Positions 1 to 10,300 of a DNA stretch of 64,000 nucleotides are shown piece after piece. Numbering within the stretch: the stretch's first letter is position 1; every line of letters starts with the position of its first letter. Source of the stretch: Apus apus. Lineage: Eukaryota; Chordata; Aves; Apodiformes; Apodidae. Made by a program: the position numbers and the translations under genes. The notes under the pieces are model-generated. The model ran no database searches. It had not been told where the DNA came from and was given only the letters and a program-made list of their open reading frames with translations. The stretch is taken from contig NC_067282.1 in NCBI RefSeq assembly GCF_020740795.1, forward strand, positions 133,481,132-133,545,131, written 5' to 3'.

Positions 1-1617
1 TATTGGCTATTAGGAGAGGGGCTTTACCTTTCCGTACAGCGCGAGATCTTCCGGCCGCCGGACCCTAACTACCCACACAAGGGTTGTAAAAGTGCTGTGT
101 ATTTAGAACAAAAAAAACCCCAACCAAACCTGCAATAAAACTGTTAAAGGCTGATGGGTGTGTTGCTTAAATAAATACCAAAAGGCTTGCACCTGGATAA
201 GGCTATGTCATCTATGACATGTCAGCAGAAAACCTGCCCTCTGACAGCAGGCAGTGGACAGCAAGGCTACAGCCTGTTTTGTGTGCCTTTCCTGTTATTC
301 CAACAGGATAGTCATAAAGTTACTCAAAATGAGCAAACAAAAAAGTCAAAAACTTCACCAGAATTTACAGACAGTGAGGTAGGCAAGACAGATGTGATAG
401 ATCACAGTAATTGTACATGCTTACAGGATAAGAAGCCTGACCAAAACCAGTTTGTGGGCTGTTCTCCAAGACATGATGGAAACTAGAAAGCCAGGACCAC
501 TTTCCTTTTCCAGCCTATGTAGTCCTGCACATTTAGGTGTTTGAGGGTGTGGGGGAGTAAGAAAAATCTATGAAAAAATGACCACATTACTGCAGTCAGT
601 ATTGTGTAAAATCAGGCCCTTCCAAAGTGCACTGAGTTTCTGTACAGTAGTTTTCTATGGAACAACCTTTGTAAGCCAGTCATTGATTTTGTTAAACTTG
701 GCTGAACAATCCATTCTGGGTCTGCATGTGTGTATAAGGGCACTGCTATCTTCAAGGTATGGCTTTTTCAAAGCCAAGAATATCCTGTTCTGGCTATAGC
801 AGTTCCTGGTTAAAAAATTACAAAATGTACTACTACCTGTTACCTTGTCTTTTGGGGGGTTATAATCTCCACAGATCTGTTAATGTGACAGTTCTCTTGT
901 TTTCTTATTTCTCACTGTGACAGTGCTGGGCTTTGACAAACTAGATTATTTTTTCTTTAATTTTTGTAGTATTTTAAAATATATTGTGCTGGCAGATTCA
1001 AGGAGCAAGGAGGATTATAATATCTTTGTCCTGTTCCAGTACATCTAAACCTTAAGTGTTTCTTGTTTAATTAGTTCCAGTAATGAGCAGATAGTGGTAA
1101 ACGCTGATGGTGTTACTCTTAAGCTTATCTATGGATCTGTTCAACCCTCACCGCTGGTAGGCATAATTACTCGCCTCTAACTAAGCACTTTAACTCCTAT
1201 TGTGGAGTAAAATGCAGGCCGTTCATAGAGCTGAGGAGAGGGGAGCTGGCTGTTTTTTGCTTAGAAATGTGGAGCATCTGTGTGTGTGCTGACAAATAGC
1301 ATGTATGAAGCTCTCAAGCAAAGAGGAAGCTTTGGACCTCTGTGACCTGAGCTGGGGTACAGGGTGAGAAAAACACAACAGTACCTCAAATTGAAGTTTT
1401 TTTACACTTTCTCTCCCCTTCTTTCTCACTCTTTTTTATTTGTTTGTTGTTTTATTGGCAAATGCAAGGGGCAATGTGCTTTTTTTTTTTTTTTTAATGT
1501 AACTGAATAGTGCACTCCCTATTTAGCTGAGGCAGCACTTTGTTATAGTTTGGGAGTTGATTCTGATATTCCCATGTAAAAATTTTGTCTTGCATACTAA
1601 CATTATCTTTAGTGCAT
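1..1617. other. Intronic or upstream DNA of the ZAP-like gene, no exon recognised
   Basis: I see no exon here with the expected first CCCH fingers or an LHLC-like motif. The first 80 bases are CpG-rich compared with the AT-rich remainder, but no reading frame there can be tied to the gene. A poly-T run lies near 1,480-1,495. The gene's N-terminal exons are therefore probably upstream of the window. Confidence 0.5.
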
Positions 1618-2215
1618 CTTCCTCTAGTTGCTCCTCTAGATGCTCTACAAAATCTCTCTCAACCAGATTCAGTGTCATCCAACCTGGCCTGAACACTTTC
1701 AGAGAGGAGTCATCCACAATTTCCCTGGGCAACTTGTTCAGTGCCTTACCACCTGCACACTGAAGAACTTCTTCCTCATGTCTAACCTAAATATACTCTT
1801 TTCCAGTTTTAATCCATTACCCCTTGTCCTTTCACACAGAATCACACATGCAGAATCACCAAGGCTGGAAAGGACCTTTAAGATCATCAAGTGCAGCCTA
1901 TGAGCTTTCGCTACATGCCCTTATATAAAACTCCGTCCCCAGCTTTCCTATAGGCCCCCTTTAGGTACTGGAAGACTGCTATGAGGTCTCCCTGGAGCCT
2001 TCTCCAGGCCCAACAACCCCAGGTCTCTCAGCCTGTCCTCATAGGAGAGGTGCTCCAGCCTGCTGATCATCTCTGTGGCCCTCCTCTGGACTTGCTCCAG
2101 AAGCTCCATGTCCTTCTTATGTTGGGAGCTCCAGAACTGTACACAGTAGTCCAGGTGGAGTCTCACAAGCCTGAGACCTTGCTGTGCTTGCATTGGCAGG
2201 GGCTGGTACTTTTGA
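1618..2215 (-). mobile_element. CR1 LINE fragment, 5'-truncated, minus strand
   Basis: The minus strand encodes a C-terminal piece of the CR1 reverse transcriptase ORF2, with the characteristic words LDYCVQFW, ELLEQVQRRATEMI and YEDRLRDLGL (ORF 1,948-2,193), followed by CR1 3' sequence down to about 1,618. CR1 is the dominant LINE of birds. The element is interrupted at about 1,836-1,905 by the 3' end of another CR1. It is old and carries no functional ORF. Confidence 0.85.
1836..1905 (-). mobile_element. Short CR1 3' end nested in an older CR1
   Basis: About 70 bases contain the CR1 3'-end signature (GAATCAC repeats, then GGCTGGAAAGGACCTTTAAG in plus orientation) in the middle of the flanking CR1, whose sequence resumes at the CTACATGCCC word. 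The words CTTTCAC and CTTTCGC on the two sides may be its target duplication. Confidence 0.65.
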
Positions 2216-4126
2216 ATCTCACTAAGAAAGTTGTATGATACTTAAGATAATCTGATTATTACTAAAGTTTATAATTAGAAGAAGTCTTAGATGGCCCTTA
2301 TGATGTCATGGGAATCAATGACAATACAACATCAGACAGACCTCTCTGGTAGAGCTATGGCTTGCTGTGCTGAATTCAGCACCTCAGGTGAGGTTCAGCA
2401 CCCTTGCTAGTCTTTAGAGCTTTATGGTATGTTTCTGAAAACAAAAAAGACCCCAAAGCTATTGGTCTTCTATCCATATAAAACTGAATGTTCCAGATGG
2501 TACAGGAGGGTTCACTTAGAGCAGTGTGCTCTTAACACTTCTCTATAGGAACAAGCTCTTACAAACAGGACATACAGGTTGTATTGCTGAAGGCAGCCCA
2601 TGCTGATGGCACAGAATATGCTCTCATGATGTGGCTGTCACTACTTATCACCTACTGGCCTCTGCAACCAAAACCTTACAGGTAAACTTCCTAGGTTTGC
2701 TAGAAGTCACTATCTCAGCCCACTACATTAGCTGAAAATATGTTCAAAATTAATTTTCCAAAATTTATTTTTCATGGTACAAGAGAGCGATGGAGCTACT
2801 GGAAGAGGGGTTCAGTGAGGTGACACTAAGATCTAGAAGGGACTGGAGCATCTCTTGTATGAGATCAGGCAGAAAGAATATGTGTGTGATGGAAGCTGAG
2901 TAATCCAGTAGAACAGGCAAAACCAGAACAAGCCCACATCCCAAAAATAAGATGTCAAAAGCAAATGACAACATTCTTCTGGGTGTTAGGGGTAGAAAAG
3001 CATTAGCATCCACAACGACAGAGGGAGAATGGGGAAGAAAGAAGACAATCCCGTTTGGTTGTGGCTTCCCTTGGAAGCTAAGAAGCATCAAGGATAGTAG
3101 CCATCAGTACTCACTGAAATTACATCAGTTCTGTGGCTTTGAATGTTCCCACCTAATTTAGACTGAGCTTGTGAAGGCTCACTGTTAAGTGCATGATACT
3201 GATAGCAGTGAGGACCTGGCCTTTGGTAATTGGTATAGTTAGTAAGTTTGAATCCAGTAAAGAGTTGCTTAGCAGTTGAAACTGGCCTGGTTTCTCAGTC
3301 TTTTAAACACTGCCATCCCAGCAATCTCTAGTTGATATATAAGTGTGTATATATATACTCAGTTGCAACTCAGCACAGAAACTGTCTCTGTTGCTTGGAC
3401 CAGGAGTTGGGAAGGGATTTGTGACAGTTGTGATGTTGGAGCTGTCTGCCAGGCAGCTGCATGTCCTCCTCAAAGCAGCTTTCTTGTTATGGGCTGCTTC
3501 TCTGTGCTGCAGGGGCAGAACTGTTGCTGTGTGCCCACTTGGTGGGCAACATGAAGGAGATTCTGCTGTCTGGTTTGTTCCCTGAGTCCAATTCACTGCA
3601 TATCTCCTTTCTGGTGAGGAGAGAAACAAAGAAGTGCATTGCTTTTTCTATCTAATCTCTAATAATTTTTAGATGGCCAGATCTTCAATGCAGAATAAGC
3701 TTTACAAACGGGAAGTGAAGTGCAGTTTCAGCTCCATGAGCTTGACACCCTATGTTTTTATGCAGACACTTGTTCTTTGTTACGGTTTTGTCTTGGGTTT
3801 TGTTTGTTTGTTCTTTTTAGTAGAATAACTGTAAAGCAGTCAGTTGTTATGTAACTGTCTTGCTTAAGAATGTATAAAATGAGTGCTTGTTGCATTGGCT
3901 TTTATTTTTATTGGGAAAAAAACTCTGCACAACTTTGAAACTGAAAATGCATGAGTCAGCTGAAAATGCCTACTCTTCTATGCAAGAAATCTGTCTGGAT
4001 TAAAGAAGTCACACAATGAACACTTGCCTTTTGTCACCGTTTTTCTGCTCTTAAAGCTCTTTGCCTATAAAATGAAGAAAAAAATACTGATTCTAATGTG
4101 CTTTTCCACTTCCTCCCCACTTCTAG
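2216..4126. other. Intron, no feature recognised
   Basis: AT-rich single-copy-looking DNA up to the acceptor at 4,126. Short ORFs on both strands have no recognisable domains and no matching splice phases. The last 20 bases form a pyrimidine-rich tract ending in CTAG. Confidence 0.5.
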
Positions 4127-4379
4127 GTCTGTCAGTTTTACAACAGAAAGGATAATGTCTGCAACCAGCAAAGCAACTGCAACAAGCTTCATATTTGTGG
4201 ACACTTCCTCCAGGGGCAGTGTAGATTTCTCTCATGCAAGAGGTCCCATAACCTTTTGGATAGCCATGCCTTGAGAGTTTTGGACACTGGAGGCATTAGC
4301 ATGAACATAGCTTCAAACATCCAGACTATATGTAGTCACAAGCACGTGGCATTCAACAACGATCTGAAGCAGCAGAAAA
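4127..4379 (+). CDS. ZC3HAV1: ZAP-like gene exon with CCCH fingers 3-4
   Basis: Acceptor CTTCTAG at 4,126 and donor GTAAGT at 4,380. The exon starts in phase 0 with VCQFYN, matching where the ZAP/PARP12 N-terminal finger module resumes (ICKSYK or ICQHYN in human proteins). It contains CNQQSNCNKLHIC, HFLQGQCRF and CKRSHNLLD, the paired CCCH fingers that form the RNA-binding platform with fingers 1-2. The CNQQ and RSHNLLD wording is closer to ZAP than to PARP12. Fingers 1-2 are not in the window. The exon ends in phase 1. Confidence 0.85.
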
Positions 4380-7300
4380 GTAAGTTGTAAGAAACATTTG
4401 GTTTAAATAGAATTCTGAGTTTGATAGAGGTGGAAAGTGTTCTTGTCTTACCTTATCTCACAGCTGAACCCCTTCTTTCTTTCTGTGCTTTCAGTGTACA
4501 AGCCGAGACCAAATTTGAGAATAAAGACATATACAAAGAGTCAGGAACTGATGGTACCTTCACAAGCAGTGAGCTCCGTGTCGCGTGTGCCACCTTCAGA
4601 AGGTTAATATCTAGATAAGTACCAACTGCTTTCATGTGGAGTCAGCTTTTCTATTTCCCTTCATACAACATGTCCATACCTTTTTTTCCCTTCTGTCATT
4701 GAACTACTTTCAGGAATGGAACAAGTCAAGGCCGAGTCATGTAGGAGGGAGACCTGACCTGTATTACTTCACCTAAATTGCTGTTGCGTGTTTGCCAATA
4801 GCTGTGACTAGCTGGGATTGGTAACTGTTGCTGCTCATCTGTTGTATCAGCAGTGGAGTGCCAGTGGAAAATTATATGTGTGATGGACATAATCCTCAAC
4901 ACATGAATTGGGATTTTACCAGCTAGCTGAGTTTTGGGTCCAGCGCTGCTGTTCATTTAGTCTTCTCATGCAGGTCCTGGTAGTGATGTACCTGATCAGA
5001 GCCAACACCAGTTGCCAGCAGGAGCCAGAGGTGGTGAAGACAAAGGTATGGATTGTTTCTAAACCTCCAGTCTTGAGATCAGCAGTTCTTACTGGTACTT
5101 GGTTTTGCACAGCCCTAAAACTCCCTGTGGTAGTCAGAGGGCAGCTTAGATGCTTACCCTACGCTATGCTGAATAAATAGGAACTTGTAAATCTCCTCTC
5201 CTTCTGCACTATATTATTTGAAGATAGTTGATGTTATGCGAGTGTTGTGGGTCAACCCTGGTGGGCAGCTAGGCACCACACAGTCACTTTCTCAGGTTCC
5301 CCCTGATGCCCAGTGTAACAGGGAAAGAGAAAAGAACGAATAAAAGCAAGAAAACCTGGAGGTCAAGATAGAAAGAAAAAAAAAAAAAGCAAAGGGTAAA
5401 TGGAAGAAGAAAGAAGATAACAAAGCAAAGCAAGTGATTCAAAGGCAGTCACTCACCACCTCCCTTGGACAGGCTGGTGTCCGGCCAGTTCCCAAGCAAA
5501 ACTTCTTTCCCCTTTTATTACTGAGCATAATGTTCTATGGTATGGAATATTTCTTTGGTTAGTCTGGGTCCTTTGCTTGGTTGTGATCCCTCCCAACCTA
5601 TTGTGTAACCCCCAGTCTATTCAGCAAAAGCTAAGGTGTTAGTGTGTTATCAGCATTGCTTTGGTAAAAAATTTAAACACTGAGCTGCCCTGTACAGTGA
5701 GATTTCTGATGTAGCAGTGTGGAGGAATTTTTAATACAGCCGGTTGTGGAAGAATTTCTCATACAGAGGGGACATGATTTTGGGAGAGCTTGGGAGTTTT
5801 TAACAATCCTTGCTGTAGCAGCAGAGTATGAAACTAGTCATTGTTCTTCTTTAAAGCCAGAATTGTCTTTAGCCTTGGGGAACCTGAGGAAATGTATCTT
5901 CTTTGAGCATCCAAGGATGGGAAGACGGATGAAAAGACTGCAGAATGTATCTATCTAGTGCTTATAATGCATAAAGGCCTAGTGTAATGAATAAAGTCAT
6001 AACGTAATGCCTAACCAATAGTAAAATAAAGTCTGCCGCGTGAACAGTGATATTTAGCCAATCACATAAGGTATCTGTCTGCATGCACAGCTGCATGAAC
6101 AGTAACTTAAAGTATGTAAGGAGTAACTGAACTAACAATAAACTGGAACGATATGGAAAATCATATTGGTTGTCGTGTCGTTACTCGGCCCTACTCCTGA
6201 TCGGATTAATTGCAACATTTGGCGCCTGAACAGGGACCCTTGGATTTTACTGTTACCCTTGGATTTTACTGTTACCCTTGGATTTTACTGTTACAGCTGC
6301 CGGACAGCGTGAAGATGGGATAGAAATCAGGGATCCTTGGACTTTGCTGCTAAAGCTGTCAGACAGCATGCAGGCAACGAGAGAAATATCTCCGCAAGAT
6401 TATGTGAATCCTGGGAGGCAGGATTCAGCGGCAGCGGAACCCGGAACAGAACCCAGAATAAAGGAGGCCTCTCTGTCCCAGCCTGAAGGGAAGACCGCAA
6501 CGGAACAAGCGGCAGGGAAGACCGCTATGGAAATAACTGCGGCAGTCCGTTTATTAGCTACTATTCTCTCTAAGAGAGGGGAAAAGATAACAGAAGAAAA
6601 AATAGATAGCCTAGTTCAATGGGCTCAACAACGGCAATTATTACAGTCTGCTCCTTTCCTTTTTGATGTTGCTGCATGGCATGAGGTGGGAGAAGTTTTG
6701 TTTAAAGCGACGATAGCAGGAGGGCGAGATGGTCGTGAAGCTAAAGAACTGGGTCCTGTGTGGCAAGTGTTGATTGATACTTTACAGGCAATGAAAGCAG
6801 AAAAGAAGGTTACAGCTGCTGCTGTGGAAGCTTTAGGGGATAGTAAATCGCCTGGAGCGGAGGAGCCGTCCCGTTTAAGAAAATTCCTTGGGGTCGGTCA
6901 CTTGCGACCGATAAAAGGGATGACAGCTCCGGTAGCAGCTAATCTGCAAGAACTGAAAGCTAAGCTTAAATCTCAACAGGGTCCTAGTTTGGCAGAAGGT
7001 GCTTCGGGGCGTGCTTTGGACTTGGCTGCAGTTACTTCAAATCAGGATGCTTTGAAACTGTTAAATGAGTCTGAGGCGGCTGTAGAATCGGATGAAGAGG
7101 TGCAAGCATGGATTAATGAACAGGAGGATGAGGAGAAAGATGGCGAGGAAATGCATGGTGCTTGTTCGACCCAGGACAAGGGAAGTAAAAAGTTGTGTAT
7201 ATCTGAGCAGATGACAGAGCTGATGAAAAAGGTAGAAAAATTAGCCTCCCCTTTAACAACAGTGCAGGAATCAAACTCTCTGCAATCTCTATTCAGAGAG

Positions 7301-10300
7301 TTAAAGCATTAAGATCTGCCGCTACACCTTTACCCTCTGCTCTGCCATTACCTATCTTGAATCTGCCACCACATCAGCATTCAGGGTTGCAGCAATGGTC
7401 TGGAGTAATTCGTTATGCTATTCTACAAGGAGATTATGAGTCAGCTGAGAAAATTGTTCGTCCAGTAGTTTATCAAGAAGGGCATGGAAAATGGGAGCCC
7501 CATGATTGGAAAATATTACAACAAGCAAAGCAAACTGTTACTACTCATGGGATACGGTCGGAGGCTGCCCGGTGTATTGTGCAGTTTATTTTTACTGCGG
7601 ATGTACTGCTCCCTAGTGACTCATATAATGTTGCATCTTTGTTGTTGACACCATCACAATTGCTTTTATTTGAGCGTAACTGGAGGAAATTAGCAATAGA
7701 GGAAGCTGCATGCCACCAAAATCCTAATGTACCAGACAGCTTGCTTGGACTGGAGGCTGATATGCTTTTGGGTGCAGGAATGTATGCAACCATTGACGCA
7801 CAGTTGCAGCTCGGTCAAGAATGTCATCAATTATCTCAGCAGTTGGCACATAGGGCTCTACTCATGGTACCTGGAGATAAGAAGATGCCTTCTTATTTAT
7901 CTATCAAGCAAGGAGTTACAGAGCCTTATACACACTTCATTGATCGCCTAGCAACAGCAATAAAGGATGCCCCAGAGTTGCCTCAACCAATAGCTGATCA
8001 TTTGTATCGCACATTGGCTTTTGAAAATGCCAATGCAAAGATTAAAGCAATACTGGCAACTCTCCTACAAGGATCCGGTGTTGATGATATGGTGGAAAGA
8101 GCGGTACGTGCAGAAAGTTCAAGTCAAAATGCAGCATTTACTGCTGCCATGAAAGATGCTATAAAAGAAGGGATTGTAGTAGCAGCTGCTATTTCACATA
8201 AAACACCCAACAAAAATAAGGGAACACCACAACGAGCTGGTCTCTCTGGTGCATGTTTTCAATGTGGAGAAGGAGGTCACATGAAATGTTCGTGTACTGC
8301 TCCAGTCTGGTGTGATGCATGCCAGAATAATACACATGCTACAGTAGTTTGCCGGAGATCGGGAAACGGATGGAGGAGCGCGCAGGGGGCCCGCGTGATG
8401 ACAAAAATAGGCCACCCTCAAGCTCGGAAAGCAACTTCTTCCAATGCCATAACCCGGCCACAAGAGGAAGTCTCGGGTTTGATGTGGAAACAGCAATAGA
8501 TTTTACATTACAGGACAAACAGGTTACATTCATTCCTACAACTGCTTTTGGCCCTTTGTTTTCAGTGGATTCAACTATTGGAGGACTAATAATTGGCCGA
8601 TCATCAACAGGGAAACAAGGAGTTGTAATACTCCCAGGAGTTATCGATGCGGATTATACCGGACAGATCAAGATTATGGCTTATGTCCTCCAACCACCTG
8701 TTTATATCCCAAAGGGTAGCAAGATTGCACAAATTGTGGCACTTGAGGCCTTAATCCAGCAGACCCCTCAGCAACAATCATCACGACCTCGTCGGCTTGA
8801 TGGGGGATTTGGCTCTACAGAATACCAAACATTTCTGACAGTCGGCTTGGGAGATCAACCAAAACACTCAGTCACCTTGTCTATGGGATCTATGCAAGTC
8901 CGTTTCCTATTAATTTTGGATACAGGAGCTGATATCACCCTAATAAATGAGAAATACTGGCCGTCCTCCTGGCCTTTGACTCTACCAGTGGCACAAGTGA
9001 TAGGAGTGGGAGGATCACAGGTTCCACGGATCAGTGCTAAACCTGTTCAATTCCAATTCGAAGATAGTCAAAGGGTGCTAGTTCAGCCTTATGTTGTTGT
9101 TCCCTTGCCTGAGGAGCTTCATGGACTCATGGGTCATGACTTATTAGGACAAATGGGAACAGTCCTTACAAATGAGCTTTTTTTAAGTGCAGTCACTGAC
9201 ACACAGCCTACCATACTGAAGTTAACATGGTTACAAGATTCACCAGTATGGGTAGATCAGTGGCCATTATCCAGAGAAAGGCTGACCATGGCTCATCAAC
9301 TTGTGGAAGAACAATTAGCAGCTAAACATATACAACCCTCCACGAGTTCCTGGAATACCCCCATTTTTGTGATTCCAAAGAAATCTGGAAAATGGCATCT
9401 GCTACATGATCTGCGAAAAGTAAATGCACAAATGCTTGCCATGGGGGCATTACAACCTGGTTTGCCGGCACCCACCATGATACCTCAAGGCTGGCATATT
9501 TTAATAATTGATTTGAAGGACTGTTTCTTTACCATTCCACTGCATCCAGATGATACTAAACGGTTTGCCTTCTCCTTACCAGCCATAAATAAACAGGAAC
9601 CTGCACTGTGCTATGAGTGGGTGGTCTTACCACAAGGAATGAAGAACTCACCTACTATGTGTCAGACTTATGTTGCTTGGGCACTGCAACCCATTCAGCG
9701 ACATTTTTCTTCTGCGTTGATTTATCATTACATGGATGATATCCTGTTTGCTTTTTCAACTCCTGTTACAGAGACTCACCTTGCCTTTATTATTGACAGC
9801 TTAAAGGACAAGGGTTTAATTGTCGCTCCAGAAAAAGTGCAGAGGTCAGCACCCTGGAAATATCTTGGTTGGCAAGAATCAGATGCACAGGTTGGTCCAC
9901 TGAAGGGAACATTGAATGTTAACGTGCAAACTTTACATGATGCTCAGTGATTGCTTGGTGACTTACAGTGGATATGGTCAGTTGTAGGTATTTCTAATGA
10001 AGATCTATGACCACTGCTACCATGGCTCCGTGGGACAGATGCTGCATCACCGCGGTCTTGCAACCTAGAACAAAAGGCTGCATTGGCCCGGATCAGTGAA
10101 GAGATTGCAACCGGCGCTGTCTCTCGGCATCTGCCTGGCCAACCCCCTTTCCTTAGCAGTCTTTAATGTAACCAACGCCCCTTTCGCTGCACTGTTGCAG
10201 TGGCAAAAGGGGGAGAAGGAGCAGGATTCAACTGCGTTGTGTATAGAATGGCTGTTCTTATCGGCCCAACCAAAACATCGCTTGCAGACGCGACTGGAAG

